From contig JALSPH010000243.1 of the NCBI GenBank assembly GCA_026986055.1, positions 1 through 26,628 of the forward strand: a DNA stretch of 26,628 nt. The letters are read 5' to 3'. The notes beneath the pieces are model-generated. The model was given only the letters and a program-made list of their open reading frames with translations, was not told the origin of the DNA and did no database searches. Both the position numbers and the translations under genes were made by a program. This document shows positions 14,824-24,861 of this stretch, piece by piece. The DNA is from Campylobacterales bacterium. Its GTDB lineage: Bacteria; Campylobacterota; Campylobacteria; Campylobacterales; Hydrogenimonadaceae. The stretch's first letter is position 1, and every line of letters begins with the position of its first letter.

Positions 14824-15878
14824 CGGCCGCTTCCTGTCTTTGGACCTTTTGCAGATTGTACAAGCCCTATGTATGCGTAGTCGGGCTTTATAACTCTCTT
14901 TTTGGGGAGTGAACCGCTCAATTTGTCCAGGCATTCACTGAAATCGTCGAAGAGGTAGTTCGCCAAAGATCCCGGAATCGGGTTTATCTCGTTCAGTAAA
15001 ATCTCACCATCTTTTACGAAAAAGTCGCACCTTACGAGTGCACCTTCAAAAAGATTGGCATATACCTTTTTGAAAGAGTTGACGAGCTCTTTTTGAAGCC
15101 CTTCATCTATATCGGTATTTGCGATACTCTCCGTTCTTGAAAAATCCATATACTTTTGCTCGAAGTCCAAAAAGCCCTCTTTCTTGGGAGACTCGATAGT
15201 TCCGATACACCACCCTTCACCGGTTTTGCAGCCTGCTACATTGTACTCCTCGATACCATCTATGAAGGGTTCGACCAAAACTTCATCATCGAACTCAAAT
15301 GCCACATCGAGTGCGAAGTCTAGCTCATCTTTCTCTTTCACTACGCTCACTCCTATGGAGCTTCCGAGCCTCAGAGGCTTCACGATCACGGGAAGATCGA
15401 AAGGGATCTCTCTCTTTCGGTTAATGTCGAGCAAGATATACTCTACGCTTTTGAGCCCTACACCCTTCGCATAGAGCTTCGTGAACCATTTGTTGAAGCT
15501 CACAACCGAAGCCTCTTTGCGGGGGCCTATATATTTTATACCGTAGAAATCGAGGAGCGAAGCCAATGTACCATCTTCACCCTGGGCGCCGTGAACGAGG
15601 TTGATGACCACATCGAACCCTTCGAGCATACCGCTTTTGAAGAGCCCCTTTTTCAGAAAGCCGCCTTTTGTAATGGTGAGTTTCTCCTCTTTTTTGTATC
15701 CACCTTCGCTAAAATGTGTCGACTTCATATTCTTTTCAGCTATTTGGTAGAAATCTCCATCCGCATCCAGGAAGATGAAAGAACCTATATTTTTTAGAAC
15801 CTTTTTGAGCGCTATGGCACTGACTATGCTTATCTCGTGCTCAAAGCTGGCGCCTCCGAAAAGTATTGCGTATTTCAC
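14820..15878 (-). CDS. ddl: D-alanine--D-alanine ligase
   Basis: Ddl joins two D-Ala with ATP to make the dipeptide used by MurF. The 352-aa product opens with ILFGGASFEHEISIVSA, the classic Ddl N-terminus. Further signatures are VHGAQGEDG, YIGP, a PVIVKPLRLGSSIGVSVV ATP-grasp loop, and NEINPIPGSL near the C-terminus. Length is typical of Campylobacterota Ddl. The start is GTG 15878, fixed by a GAGGAGA site upstream. It lies 27 nt after ruvA and overlaps msbA by 4 nt. C-terminal residues beyond the ATP-grasp domain (VQSAKGPKTGSGR) form a short tail. Confidence 0.95.
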   Translation of the reverse strand: MKYAILFGGASFEHEISIVSAIALKKVLKNIGSFIFLDADGDFYQIAEKNMKSTHFSEGGYKKEEKLTITKGGFLKKGLFKSGMLEGFDVVINLVHGAQGEDGTLASLLDFYGIKYIGPRKEASVVSFNKWFTKLYAKGVGLKSVEYILLDINRKREIPFDLPVIVKPLRLGSSIGVSVVKEKDELDFALDVAFEFDDEVLVEPFIDGIEEYNVAGCKTGEGWCIGTIESPKKEGFLDFEQKYMDFSRTESIANTDIDEGLQKELVNSFKKVYANLFEGALVRCDFFVKDGEILLNEINPIPGSLANYLFDDFSECLDKLSGSLPKKRVIKPDYAYIGLVQSAKGPKTGSGR

Positions 15879-15905
15879 GTCTCTCCTCTATCTATTTATT
15901 GGTAT

Positions 15906-16466
15906 CTATCTGCTCAACTTCTTCAAAGCCTCTTTTATGAGATCTTCGGTTGTCGTCGAGTTGCAGCCTGCAAGCGCTTTGGATACTGCATCTTTTTTGA
16001 ACCCAAGACTCTCGAGCGCCATGGCCGCTTCCGTTCGTGCCGCACTCTTGCTTTCGGGCTCGAGGCTTTCGATGCTGAAATCGCCTAACTCCACAAGTAT
16101 GCGACCTGCACTTTTGGGACCGATACCGGGAACCCTTTTGAGCATCGAAACATCGCTGCTTTGTACGATACGTGCGAAAGAGTCGGGTGTGAAGGTCGAG
16201 CAGATGGCCATAGCCACTTTCGGCCCAACGCCGTTTATCTTTATGAGCGTATCGAACATCCTCTTTTCGTTGATGTCCAAAAAGCCGTAAAGAAGCTGCG
16301 CATCTTCTCTTACTATATGGGTCGTATGAAGTTTGACTTCACCCTCGGTTACGGCTCCACTACAGTGAAGTGAGACGAAAATCTCATATACCACTCCTCC
16401 TGCCGTCAATAGATGTATATGGGTGGGATCTTTTTTAACCACCTTCCCGATCACTGCTATTATCAC
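15906..16466 (-). CDS. ruvA: Holliday junction branch migration complex subunit RuvA
   Basis: RuvA binds the four-way junction and loads RuvB. The 186-aa product shows an N-terminal OB domain ([19 protein letters not shown], then [10 protein letters not shown]), the tandem helix-hairpin-helix region with [12 protein letters not shown] and [13 protein letters not shown], and the small C-terminal domain ([15 protein letters not shown]) that contacts RuvB. The start is GTG 16466 with GTGA overlap to the preceding fapA-like gene. The same pairing with a DUF342 gene and ddl is known from other Campylobacterota as I recall it. Confidence 0.95.
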   Translation of the reverse strand: MIIAVIGKVVKKDPTHIHLLTAGGVVYEIFVSLHCSGAVTEGEVKLHTTHIVREDAQLLYGFLDINEKRMFDTLIKINGVGPKVAMAICSTFTPDSFARIVQSSDVSMLKRVPGIGPKSAGRILVELGDFSIESLEPESKSAARTEAAMALESLGFKKDAVSKALAGCNSTTTEDLIKEALKKLSR

Positions 16467-18418
16467 TCTTTTTCCACCTCTTTGACACCGATTTCGTAGT
16501 CTACCTCCTCCGAATCTTCCGACTCAACTTTTTTCAGGTATATCTGTTGAGACTTCTCCCCCGCTTTCGGAGTGAACTGAAGAGTTTTTGGAGGGTATAA
16601 CAGATGAAACTCGATATCGGTATAATCCTTCCACTCGCCATAATTTATGATTTTACTGTTTATAACCATATCCTGATAGGCCAGCAGCTTCCTTTTTACC
16701 TCTTTGAGTGTGCGCTCCGTTTCGGCGATCTTCCCTGAAAGTTCGGTGGTTTCGTCGAGAAGCTTTTGGTACTGTCTTATTTTTGCGACGAATGCAGGCT
16801 GAGGCTTTTGCCCCTTTCTTTTCGCTTCGATGATCCTCTTTTTAAGGGTATTGACCGCCCCCTCACTCTTTTCGAGAATACTCTTTTTCTGCTCATATAT
16901 ATCTTTCAGATTCGAGAGCTCTTTTTCGATCTTTACAATTTTCTCTTCAAGCTCCACTATTTCGTCATGGTAGGCCTCTATCTGGGAGGCGTCTATAACG
17001 AGTTTGTTGTTCTCCCCAAGCATCTTGCCGACGACAATTTTCGATACGGCACATATCTTGACGTTCGATGCCATCACTTCGATATTTACCTCTATCGCCT
17101 TTGCTTCACCACCTATGGCTTGCGAAATCTTCGCTTTTTTAGCTTCCACTACTCCGCCTTCAAGGCGTGTTATCTCACAATCTTCGGAAGTTTTTATGTA
17201 TCCTCTATGGACATTTATCTTCGCGGTTTTGGCGACTATTTTACTGCTTTGGTGAGTCTGCCCGCCTATAACGACCTCTTCTGCCGTAACTATGGCCGAA
17301 GCGCCCACGTTTCCTTCCACTTTGACCTCCGTGGCCTCCACCTCCACACCGGTGCCGATCGCATCTTTCATATGGTCCGATTCGCTGATATGCAGCTTAA
17401 CATCCGTCTCTACTCCCGCATCTATGGAGCCGGTTTTTTTGAAACTTACTTCGTCTATCTCCATCGAATCCTGAATATCGTAAGTGTTCTCTTTGAATAC
17501 TACGTATCCACCCTTTTTGGCGCGATAGAGTATATGCTTTTCATCTTCTATAACCTCTATCATATCGCTTACCCTGAATTCCGGTTTGAACTTTTCTAGG
17601 GGTTCCGGCACCGGGATGAACGTTCCCTGGCAGTTGCGCCCCGGTTTCCCCGGCTGCGGTTTGATGTACTCTATGACGACCTCACCCTTCTCGACCGCCT
17701 GTATGAAGCCTCGTTTGGAGTGGTCTACCCTACCGCTCTCATCTATATTTTCATTTTTGGTTTTGTAGTGGAGTATCAGCTCGTCGTTTACAGGCTGCTG
17801 GGAAGCGTAGCAGACGCATATGTCGAAAGTTACATCATCGGGCACTATATACTGCTCCTGCACAAGAGCTTTTGCTATTAGATCATCTATGGCGGAGTCG
17901 TAGTTTACGTTCCAAAGTCCTACTAGTATACGGGAGCGGACCAACTTCCCTCTGATAAGGTTTTTGATTTTGGATTTGAGGTTTTCACTCTTTCTTATTA
18001 TGGAACCCGCTTTAATGGTGCAGACTACTCTGTTTTTCTCTTTATTGGAGGCGATATGCAGCAACAGGTCGCTTTTCCAGGGCTCCTCTTTGTATGGAAA
18101 TATCTCTATCTCGTAACTCTGCTTTATCTGGAAATCTTGGTTTAAAAGAATCTCTGGTTTGTTGAACTTCTCCCACTCCCCCTCTTCGAGCTCTATCCAC
18201 TCCTCCTCTTTAGGGTCCATCTTTATGAGTGTTTTGACCGACAGAAGTCTAATATCTAGCGAATGGGAACTTATCTTATATTTCAAAGCTGTATCGTGAA
18301 GAGTTTGCGCAACGTTTTCGGTAGTGACTACGACCGGTGTAAAACTGCTTTTAGATGAAGGCTCTTTTTTGTTCTCTTCACTCTTTTCACTACCAAAAAC
18401 TTTGTCGAAAAAACCCAT
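16463..18418 (-). CDS. FapA/DUF342 domain protein
   Basis: This 651-aa protein belongs to the DUF342 (flagellar assembly protein A) type. After a Lys/Ser-rich start, residues about 50-170 are a variable N-terminal part. Next come the DUF342 core with [16 protein letters not shown] (about 265-280) and a long right-handed beta-helix-like region of short valine-rich repeats (about 330-470). A strong coiled coil rich in E, K and L lies at about 485-590, followed by a beta-rich tail. No signal peptide or membrane helix is seen. FapA homologues have been linked to polar or flagellar organisation in other bacteria, but the role here is not established. It heads the minus-strand run and its stop overlaps the ruvA GTG. 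Confidence 0.8.
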   Translation of the reverse strand: MGFFDKVFGSEKSEENKKEPSSKSSFTPVVVTTENVAQTLHDTALKYKISSHSLDIRLLSVKTLIKMDPKEEEWIELEEGEWEKFNKPEILLNQDFQIKQSYEIEIFPYKEEPWKSDLLLHIASNKEKNRVVCTIKAGSIIRKSENLKSKIKNLIRGKLVRSRILVGLWNVNYDSAIDDLIAKALVQEQYIVPDDVTFDICVCYASQQPVNDELILHYKTKNENIDESGRVDHSKRGFIQAVEKGEVVIEYIKPQPGKPGRNCQGTFIPVPEPLEKFKPEFRVSDMIEVIEDEKHILYRAKKGGYVVFKENTYDIQDSMEIDEVSFKKTGSIDAGVETDVKLHISESDHMKDAIGTGVEVEATEVKVEGNVGASAIVTAEEVVIGGQTHQSSKIVAKTAKINVHRGYIKTSEDCEITRLEGGVVEAKKAKISQAIGGEAKAIEVNIEVMASNVKICAVSKIVVGKMLGENNKLVIDASQIEAYHDEIVELEEKIVKIEKELSNLKDIYEQKKSILEKSEGAVNTLKKRIIEAKRKGQKPQPAFVAKIRQYQKLLDETTELSGKIAETERTLKEVKRKLLAYQDMVINSKIINYGEWKDYTDIEFHLLYPPKTLQFTPKAGEKSQQIYLKKVESEDSEEVDYEIGVKEVEKE

Positions 18419-18473
18419 TGTTTCTCTCTTTTTGCACTAGATTACGGCATCTTGGCCGACAAAAAATATCTAT

Positions 18474-18479
18474 ATTTTA
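18474..18479 (-). promoter_or_regulatory. -10-like element for the fapA-ruvA-ddl-msbA run
   Basis: On the minus strand GATAAAAT lies about 55 nt upstream of the fapA-like ATG at 18418, giving a leader near 50 nt. It sits 12 nt from the divergent TAAAAT serving murJ, so the two polymerases would compete for the same DNA. No clear -35 is visible. Confidence 0.4.
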
Positions 18480-18491
18480 TCTAATAATCGT

Positions 18492-18497
18492 TAAAAT
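18492..18497 (+). promoter_or_regulatory. -10-like element for murJ-cysS
   Basis: GTTAAAAT lies 44 nt before the murJ ATG at 18542, a suitable distance for a short leader. An AAAAAGG site at about 18535-18531 gives modest ribosome binding. The call rests on match to the recurring TAAAAT form. Confidence 0.4.
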
Positions 18498-18541
18498 ATC
18501 ATCAATCGTCGCCACCTACGCTTCAAAAAGGTTGTCCAACT

Positions 18542-19951
18542 ATGCGTTTTAGCTCCATCTTCACCAATAGTGCCGGTATTTTGGTGTCGCGCATTTTCGG
18601 TTTTGTACGCGACCTTCTGACGGCATCGGTCCTTGGAGCGAACATATATTCGGATATTTTCTTCGTCGCTTTCAAACTCCCGAATCTGTTTCGTAGAATA
18701 TTTGCGGAGGGTGCTTTCGTTCAGAGTTTCATGCCCACCTTCATAGCTTCCAAAAACAAGAGCCTCTTTGCCGTTGCCGTTTTGATACGCTTCTTTCTCT
18801 TCCTTATGGCGGCGTCGCTTCTGGTTACCCTTTTCAGTGAAGAGGTAACCAGAGCTATAGCGCTGGGGTTCAGCGAAGAGGCCGTTGCCGCCGCCGCTCC
18901 CCTTGTCGCCATAAATTTCTACTATCTCGACTTCATATTTCTCGTTACGTTCCTTTCGGCACTGCTTCAGTACAAAGAGCACTTCGCGACGACCGCTTTT
19001 TCGACGGCGCTTCTTAATCTATCGATGATAACCGCTCTGGTACTCTTCAGGCATGAAGAGCCCGAAAAGATAGTCTACGCTCTAAGCTTTTCCGTACTTA
19101 TAGGGGGACTCCTGCAGCTTCTGTTGCATCTTTGGACCGCAGGCAGAAAAGGGGTTTGCAAAGTTTTGTTTGCCGGCATCTACCATCTGAACCGCAAAAA
19201 AGAGTTGGTCCAAAAAGAGCTGAAAAAGTTCAGCCGCTCCTTTTTCCCCTCCGTTCTCGGAAACTCCACCGCACAGGTTTCATCCTTCATAGATACGTGG
19301 CTTGCATCTTTTCTCGTAAGCGGCTCCATCAGCTATCTCTTCTATGCGAACAGGCTCTTTCAGCTTCCGCTGGCACTTTTTGCAACTGCAGCCTCCGTAG
19401 CGCTCTTTCCTACCGTAAGCAAGCTTCTTAAAAAGGGTCTGGTCGAGAATGCGAAAAATGAGTCTAAAAGGGTTTTTTGGCTGCTTGTTGCACTTCTGGG
19501 CGGTGCAAGTGCGATAGGTGTGATTCTCTCTGAAGAGATTGTGAAGCTACTCTTTGAAAGAGGCGCTTTCGACGCACACGACAGCGCAAACACATCTGCC
19601 GTTTTGGTCATGTATCTTGCAGGACTTCTCCCTTTCGGTCTTGCAAAACTCTTCTCTCTTTGGTTATATGCCACACACAGGCAGAGCGATGCGGCAAAGA
19701 TAGCGGCCAAATCGCTCGGTTTAAACATTATCTTTTCCCTGATTCTGATCTACCCTATGAAAGCTCCCGGACTTGCGCTTGCAAGCACGCTTGGAGGGTG
19801 GGCTCTCTTTCTTCTTACGCTCAAGGCGGTGGGTGCGGATATCTTTTTGGATATAATGCGCTCAAAAAATGCGCCCCTCTCGCTCGGGTTCGTAACGGTT
19901 TGCGCTCTTGCGGCATGGGGGCTGAAGGTGATTTTAGATGGTTATCTTTGA
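18542..19951 (+). CDS. murJ: lipid II flippase MurJ
   Basis: This 469-aa membrane protein of the MurJ/MviN family moves lipid II across the inner membrane for peptidoglycan synthesis. The N-terminus has the family signature: NSAGILVSRIFGFVRDLLTA, then SDIFFVAFKLPNLFRRIFAEGAFVQSF split by a helix turn. Later features are SSFIDTWLASFL, FQLPLALFATAASVALFP and LLFERGAFDAHDS. About 13-14 hydrophobic segments fit the family. The stop overlaps cysS by 14 nt. Together with ddl and murF on the other strand, the locus covers several peptidoglycan steps. Confidence 0.95.
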   Translation: MRFSSIFTNSAGILVSRIFGFVRDLLTASVLGANIYSDIFFVAFKLPNLFRRIFAEGAFVQSFMPTFIASKNKSLFAVAVLIRFFLFLMAASLLVTLFSEEVTRAIALGFSEEAVAAAAPLVAINFYYLDFIFLVTFLSALLQYKEHFATTAFSTALLNLSMITALVLFRHEEPEKIVYALSFSVLIGGLLQLLLHLWTAGRKGVCKVLFAGIYHLNRKKELVQKELKKFSRSFFPSVLGNSTAQVSSFIDTWLASFLVSGSISYLFYANRLFQLPLALFATAASVALFPTVSKLLKKGLVENAKNESKRVFWLLVALLGGASAIGVILSEEIVKLLFERGAFDAHDSANTSAVLVMYLAGLLPFGLAKLFSLWLYATHRQSDAAKIAAKSLGLNIIFSLILIYPMKAPGLALASTLGGWALFLLTLKAVGADIFLDIMRSKNAPLSLGFVTVCALAAWGLKVILDGYL

Positions 19952-21341
19952 TTCGGTAAAAAAGAGAAAAGTACCTTTCGAACCCATTAACGACAACGAG
20001 GTTCGCATATATGTCTGCGGCCCTACGGTTTACGACGACGCCCACCTGGGACATGCCAGAAGCGCCATCGCATTCGATCTTCTGAAGCGAACGTTGAAGG
20101 CTCTGGGTTACCGTGTGCGGTTTGCCAGAAACATAACGGATATCGACGACAAAATAATCAAAAAGTCGCTGGAGACGAAAGAACCCATAGGGAGTATCAC
20201 GAAAAGATATACGGAACATTACCTCAAAGATATGGCGGCTTTGGGAGTGGAAAAGGCCGATCTTGCGCCAAAAGCGACCGAATCGATGGAGGAGATCGTC
20301 AAAATGGTGGCAAAACTCCTTGAGAACGGGTGTGCATACCAGGATGAAGAGGGAACGGTCTGGTTCGATACTTCAAAAGACAGAGAGTACTGCTCACTCT
20401 CCCACCGCTGCACCGATGAGGAGGAGAGCATCTCCAGGATAGAGCACGAAAAGGGGAAGCGCCATCCAAGAGACTTCGCTCTCTGGAAAGCCTGCAAAAA
20501 AGATGACGTCTGCTACGACTCACCTTTCGGAAGGGGACGCCCCGGCTGGCATATAGAGTGCTCGGCTATGATAGAGGCTTACCTTGCCTACAAAGATAGC
20601 CAATACGCCATAGATATTCACGGAGGAGGAGCCGACCTTTTCTTCCCTCACCACGAAAACGAAGCGGCACAGACACGATGCGCGACTCACAGAAGACTTG
20701 CAAAGTACTGGATGCACAACGGCTTTGTCAACATAGACGGGGAAAAGATGAGCAAGAGCCTTGGCAACAGTTTCTATGTAAAGGATGCTTTGAAGGTATA
20801 TGAGGGTGAAATTTTAAGGTTTTATCTTCTTTCAACCCACTACCGAATAGACTTCAACTTCAACGAGGAGGATCTTCTCTCTTCGAAAAAGAGGCTCGAC
20901 AAACTCTACAGGCTCAAAAAACGGCTATACGGCGTCAAGCCATCCGTGCCGGAGGAGAAGTTCAAAAGAGCGCTTCTTGAAGCACTTTCTGACGACCTAA
21001 ACATCTCCGTCGCACTTGCGGTTATAGATGAGATGGTTACGACTGCCAACGAGCACCTGGATGCAAACCCTAAAGATAGAAACTTCAAAAAGAGTGTCGT
21101 AGCGAATATCGAATCTATTTTCGAGATTCTCGGTATCGGCGGTAAAGATGCGTATGAATATTTTCGCATCGGTATGAGCGAGGAGCAGATAGAGCAGATA
21201 GAAGAGCTTATCAAAAAGAGAAACGAAGCGAAAAAGAGAAAAGATTTCAAAGAAGCCGATGCCATCAGAGACGAGCTTGCAAGAGTCGGTATTCAGCTTA
21301 TGGATACACCTGATGGCACCGTTTGGGAGAAGGCGGAGTAA
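19938..21341 (+). CDS. cysS: cysteinyl-tRNA synthetase
   Basis: This is a 467-aa class I aminoacyl-tRNA synthetase that charges tRNA-Cys. Visible motifs are YVCGPTVYDDAHLGHAR, with zinc ligand C27 and the HIGH-type HLGH (36-39), further zinc-site residues in WHIECSA (C208) and HHENE (238-242), and KMSKS (270-274). A C-terminal anticodon-binding domain follows with the usual RNEAKKRKDFKEAD and WE near the end. Length is typical of CysRS. The ATG lies inside the murJ end with a GAAGGTG site before it, so it is co-translated. Confidence 0.97.
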   Translation: MVIFDSVKKRKVPFEPINDNEVRIYVCGPTVYDDAHLGHARSAIAFDLLKRTLKALGYRVRFARNITDIDDKIIKKSLETKEPIGSITKRYTEHYLKDMAALGVEKADLAPKATESMEEIVKMVAKLLENGCAYQDEEGTVWFDTSKDREYCSLSHRCTDEEESISRIEHEKGKRHPRDFALWKACKKDDVCYDSPFGRGRPGWHIECSAMIEAYLAYKDSQYAIDIHGGGADLFFPHHENEAAQTRCATHRRLAKYWMHNGFVNIDGEKMSKSLGNSFYVKDALKVYEGEILRFYLLSTHYRIDFNFNEEDLLSSKKRLDKLYRLKKRLYGVKPSVPEEKFKRALLEALSDDLNISVALAVIDEMVTTANEHLDANPKDRNFKKSVVANIESIFEILGIGGKDAYEYFRIGMSEEQIEQIEELIKKRNEAKKRKDFKEADAIRDELARVGIQLMDTPDGTVWEKAE

Positions 21342-21390
21342 AGAGTATCTAAAATTAAGTTTTTATTTTATTGTACTCTTTTTCTTTCTT
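21341..21390 (+). terminator. weak intrinsic terminator-like hairpin after cysS
   Basis: AAGAGTA (21341-21347) pairs with TACTCTT (21374-21380) and is followed by a T-rich run. The loop is about 26 nt and the stem only 7 bp, so it is a poor terminator by the usual rules. Confidence 0.25.
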
Positions 21391-21505
21391 AACAAAGTTC
21401 GAAACGCTCTTTGACGATCATAGACAACCCTTTGGAACTCTTTTTCTCTTCTTTTATTGTATCGAAATAGAGGGAAGCAGGATTGATATTAACTAATATT
21501 GCCAT
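21389..21505 (-). CDS. possible small ORF in the cysS-pyrD gap (38 codons)
   Basis: An ATG-to-TAA frame on the minus strand encodes a 38-aa peptide beginning MAILVNINPASLYFDT and ending ERFELC, with a charged centre (KEEKKSSKG). It occupies about half of the largest gap in the window. The amino acid make-up looks protein-like, with a hydrophobic start and a basic-acidic middle. There is no strong SD (GAAA only), and I recognise no family. It would be antisense to any cysS-pyrD readthrough. Chance is a real alternative for an ORF this short. Confidence 0.3.
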   Translation of the reverse strand: MAILVNINPASLYFDTIKEEKKSSKGLSMIVKERFELC

Positions 21506-21556
21506 TTTCAAAGTCTATCAATATTCCGGTTAAAGCTCTCCTTACCCCATTTTCAG

Positions 21557-21562
21557 TATAAT
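21557..21562 (+). promoter_or_regulatory. consensus -10 TATAAT before pyrD
   Basis: A perfect TATAAT ends 37 nt before the pyrD ATG at 21600. A T-rich stretch lies just upstream, as in Campylobacterota sigma70 promoters; no good -35 is seen. It would drive pyrD, the M16 peptidase and dapA. Confidence 0.5.
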
Positions 21563-21599
21563 CAAGCCAATTTTATAGAAAGAGTTGGAATTTAAGACG

Positions 21600-22655
21600 A
21601 TGGATTACGAAAAGATCAAACCCCTCTTTTTTAAGCTCGACCCGGAGTACGCACACCACCTTGTAGTCTCTGGACTAAAAATCGGCGAAACGGTTCCGCA
21701 ACTGTTGAACCCATGGACGAAAAAAAACTTCGTAGAGGACAAAAGGCTTCATCAGGAGCTCTTCAACAGAACTTTTTTAAATCCGGTCGGACTTGCCGCC
21801 GGCTTCGACAAAGATGGGGAGCTGATCCGCTCTATGACTGCACTCGGTTTCGGTTACACCGAGGTAGGTACCGTGACACCGAAGCCTCAGCCGGGAAATC
21901 CTACGCCAAGATTGTGGCGTCATATAGATGAGGAGTCGCTACAAAACGCGATGGGCTTCAACAACAGAGGAAGTCTCTATATGGAGAGAAGGTTGAAAAA
22001 ACGTTACCCTTACGTCACTCCGATAGGGGTCAATATAGGTAAAAACAAAGTGACTCCCGAAAGTGAGGCGCTCAGAGACTATGAACACGGTATAAGGGTC
22101 TTTCAAAATCTGTGCGACTATCTGGTCATAAATATCTCTTCACCTAACACGCCCGGACTTCGCGACCTGCAGAACGAAAAGTTCATAGAAGCCCTTTTCA
22201 AGATGGGCAAATCTTTGACAACAAAGCCTATCCTTCTTAAAATTGCCCCCGATATGGAGAGTAGCCAAGCTGTCGATCTTTGTGCCAAAGCGGTTGAGGC
22301 GGGAGCCGACGGTATCATAGCTACCAACACGAGTATAGACTATACTCTAGTAAGAGAGCCGAAAGAGGTCGGCGGCATAAGCGGCAGGGTTTTGAAAGAT
22401 AAGAGTTTTGCAATATTCGATGCGGTAGCGGAAGAGCTTTACAAAAAAACGGTTCTGATCTCCGTCGGAGGTATAGATAGCGGGTATGAAGCCTACAGAC
22501 GCATCCGTGCAGGTGCGAGTCTTGTTCAGGTTCTTACCGGACTTATCTTCAAGGGTCCCGAGCTGGCAGGTACCATAAATAGGACACTCTTGAAGCTGCT
22601 TGAAAAAGATGGTTTCTCCCACATAAGCGAAGCTGTAGGAGCAGACAGAAGATGA
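21600..22655 (+). CDS. pyrD: dihydroorotate dehydrogenase (quinone), class 2
   Basis: PyrD oxidises dihydroorotate to orotate in pyrimidine synthesis, passing electrons to quinone at the inner membrane. The 351-aa product opens with a membrane-association region (YEKIKPLFFKLDPEYAHH), typical of class 2. FMN and substrate motifs are NPVGLAAGFDKDGE, GYTEVGTVTPKPQPGNP, NAMGFNN, VNIGKNK, NISSPNTPGLRDLQ (catalytic Ser), LLKIAPD, ATNTS and SVGGIDSG. I chose ATG 21600; the TTG at 21585 would add five residues. The stop overlaps the M16 start (ATGA). Confidence 0.95.
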   Translation: MDYEKIKPLFFKLDPEYAHHLVVSGLKIGETVPQLLNPWTKKNFVEDKRLHQELFNRTFLNPVGLAAGFDKDGELIRSMTALGFGYTEVGTVTPKPQPGNPTPRLWRHIDEESLQNAMGFNNRGSLYMERRLKKRYPYVTPIGVNIGKNKVTPESEALRDYEHGIRVFQNLCDYLVINISSPNTPGLRDLQNEKFIEALFKMGKSLTTKPILLKIAPDMESSQAVDLCAKAVEAGADGIIATNTSIDYTLVREPKEVGGISGRVLKDKSFAIFDAVAEELYKKTVLISVGGIDSGYEAYRRIRAGASLVQVLTGLIFKGPELAGTINRTLLKLLEKDGFSHISEAVGADRR

Positions 22656-23965
22656 GAAGACTCTTTCTCTTTTTTACGATAACAACACTGATAACAGGAG
22701 TTTTAATGGCGAGTACTCTGCCCAAACACTACTCTAAAAGATTGAAAAACGGCCTGGAGGTCGTAGTGATACCTCTGAAGAACGAGAGCGGCGTCATCAC
22801 TACCGACATCTTCTACAAAGTTGGAAGCAGAAACGAGGTTATGGGCAAAAGCGGAATAGCTCACATGCTTGAGCATATGAACTTCAAGTCCACGGAAAAC
22901 CTTCAAGCCGGGGAGTTCGACAAGATAGTGAAGAGGTTCGGGGGTGTGGACAACGCATCTACCGGCTTCGATTATACCCACTACTTCATCAAGAGCGCCT
23001 CGAGAAATCTGGACCGCTCCCTCTCTCTCTTTGCGGAGATGATGGAAAATCTCTCACTCAAAGATGAGGAGTTTCAGCCTGAGAGAAAAGTGGTGGCCGA
23101 AGAGAGGAGATGGAGAACCGACAACAATCCTATAGGTTATCTCTATTTCAGGCTTTTCAACAATGCATACATCTACCACCCATACCACTGGACTCCGATA
23201 GGGTTTATGAAAGATATTCTGAACTGGACTATAGAGGATATCAGAGAGTTTCACAAAACATACTACCAGCCCAAGAACGCTATCATCGTTGTTGCGGGCG
23301 ATATCGAGCCAAATGAGGTTTTTGAGGCGGTCAAAAAGAGATTCGGTAAAATCGAAAACTGTTGCGATATACCGAAAGTGCATCAGATAGAGCCCGAGCC
23401 GGATGGTCCTAAGCGAGTCGTGATATATAAAGAGAGCGAAGTGGAGATGGTGGCGATATCTTTTCCCATACCGAATTTTCAGGACCCTGACCAGCCGGCA
23501 CTTTCGGCTCTAAGCGAACTTCTGAGCCACGGTAAAAGCAGCAGGCTCATAGAAGAGCTTGTAGACAAGAAGAAGATGGTGAACCAGCTCTATGCTTACA
23601 ATCTCGAGCAGAAAGACCCCGGTATTTTTCTCTTTCTGGCAGTCTGCAACCCGGGTGTCGGTGCCGAAGAGGTGGAGAAGGAGATTTGGAAGCAGATAGA
23701 GAAGATCAAAAAAGAGGGAGTGACCGAAGAGGAGCTCAAAAAGGTTAAAACCAACACCAAAGCAGACTTCATTTTCAGTATGGAGAGCTCCAGCAACGTA
23801 GCCGACCTCTTTGGGGCTTACCTCGCAAGAGGGGATCTTGAGCCCCTTTTGAAATATGAAGATAGCATAGAGAGATTGACGACCGAAGATGTAAAGAGAG
23901 TCACTGAAAAGTATCTTCTGAAAGATAGATCCGTTACAGTAATTTTGAGAAAGGGTGAAAAATGA
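22652..23965 (+). CDS. M16 family zinc peptidase
   Basis: This 437-aa protein has an N-terminal signal peptide (about 1-20), so it acts in the periplasm or envelope. The zinc motif is HMLEH (H71, E74, H75) with the third ligand Glu about 76 residues on (E151 in VAEERRWR), the normal M16 spacing, so it should be active. The second half is the usual inactive-like M16 domain. Such peptidases degrade peptides and small proteins. Many bacteria carry a tandem active/inactive pair; only one gene is here, as I recall for C. jejuni Cj0805. It overlaps pyrD and dapA by ATGA on both sides. Confidence 0.92.
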   Translation: MRRLFLFFTITTLITGVLMASTLPKHYSKRLKNGLEVVVIPLKNESGVITTDIFYKVGSRNEVMGKSGIAHMLEHMNFKSTENLQAGEFDKIVKRFGGVDNASTGFDYTHYFIKSASRNLDRSLSLFAEMMENLSLKDEEFQPERKVVAEERRWRTDNNPIGYLYFRLFNNAYIYHPYHWTPIGFMKDILNWTIEDIREFHKTYYQPKNAIIVVAGDIEPNEVFEAVKKRFGKIENCCDIPKVHQIEPEPDGPKRVVIYKESEVEMVAISFPIPNFQDPDQPALSALSELLSHGKSSRLIEELVDKKKMVNQLYAYNLEQKDPGIFLFLAVCNPGVGAEEVEKEIWKQIEKIKKEGVTEEELKKVKTNTKADFIFSMESSSNVADLFGAYLARGDLEPLLKYEDSIERLTTEDVKRVTEKYLLKDRSVTVILRKGEK

Positions 23966-24855
23966 GTGAACCGATAATCGGAGCCATGACGGCTCTTGTT
24001 ACTCCTTTTAAAAACGGAAAAGTAGACCATGAGCAGTATGCGAAACTGATCCAAAGGCAGATCGCCAACGGCATAGATGCAGTCGTTCCGGTAGGAACTA
24101 CCGGTGAGAGCGCTACACTCTCTCACACCGAGCATAAAGAGTGTATAGAGACTGCCGTAAACGTATGCAAAGGCACCAACGTAAAAGTGGTCGCCGGTGC
24201 AGGCAGCAACTCCACGATGGAGGCGGTGGATCTGGCGCAGTTCGCTCAAGCTGCGGGTGCCGATGCGATTCTTACGGTGTGTCCCTACTACAACAAACCG
24301 ACCCAGGAAGGTATCTACAGGCACTACAGAGCGATAGCCGAATCGATTGAGATACCGGTGATGCTATACAATGTTCCGGGCAGAACGGCTCTTGATATAG
24401 AGCCTGAGACGGTATTTAGACTCTTTGACGATGTTCCCAACATATACGCTATAAAAGAGGCTACAGGCTCTATGGAGAGAACACTCCTTTTGAAGGCAAA
24501 ACGTCCAAATCTTGCGGTGATCAGCGGAGACGACGCGATAAACTACCCTATAATGGCAACAGGCGGCAACGGATGTATCTCCGTAACGTCCAACCTCCTC
24601 CCAAATCTTATAACCGACCTTATCCACTCCGCCCAGGAGGGTGATTTTGCCTCCTCGAAAGCGATCAGCGACAGACTTTACGATATAAACAAAGTTCTCT
24701 TCATTGAGAGCAACCCGATCCCTATAAAAGCCGCTATGTATATTGCGGGGCTTCTTGAGACTCTTGAGTACAGGCTTCCGCTTACGACTCCTGCGAAGGA
24801 GAATATGGAGCTCATCGAGAGTGTAGTAAAAAGGTATGAGATCCCGGAAATTTAG
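23962..24855 (+). CDS. dapA: 4-hydroxy-tetrahydrodipicolinate synthase
   Basis: DapA condenses pyruvate with aspartate semialdehyde, the first step toward diaminopimelate for peptidoglycan and lysine. The 297-aa TIM-barrel enzyme shows GTTGES (45-50), PYYNKP (108-113), YNVPGRTA with Y136 and R141, and the Schiff-base Lys K165 in YAIKEATGS. Length is standard. It is coupled to the M16 gene by ATGA. Its product feeds the peptidoglycan pathway that the neighbouring mur genes complete. Confidence 0.97.
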   Translation: MSEPIIGAMTALVTPFKNGKVDHEQYAKLIQRQIANGIDAVVPVGTTGESATLSHTEHKECIETAVNVCKGTNVKVVAGAGSNSTMEAVDLAQFAQAAGADAILTVCPYYNKPTQEGIYRHYRAIAESIEIPVMLYNVPGRTALDIEPETVFRLFDDVPNIYAIKEATGSMERTLLLKAKRPNLAVISGDDAINYPIMATGGNGCISVTSNLLPNLITDLIHSAQEGDFASSKAISDRLYDINKVLFIESNPIPIKAAMYIAGLLETLEYRLPLTTPAKENMELIESVVKRYEIPEI

Positions 24856-24861
24856 GGTATC

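Noticed and set aside
13111..14934. Longer 607-aa start for msbA
   Set aside because: The extra 37 residues lie within ddl, are Arg/Lys-rich and unlike MsbA. TTG 14823 has an SD and the usual 4-nt overlap.
16766..17599. 277-codon open frame on the plus strand opposite the fapA-like gene
   Set aside because: It is fully antisense to a well-supported DUF342 gene, has a Tyr/Phe/Leu-rich composition with no family likeness, and has no ribosome site I can see.
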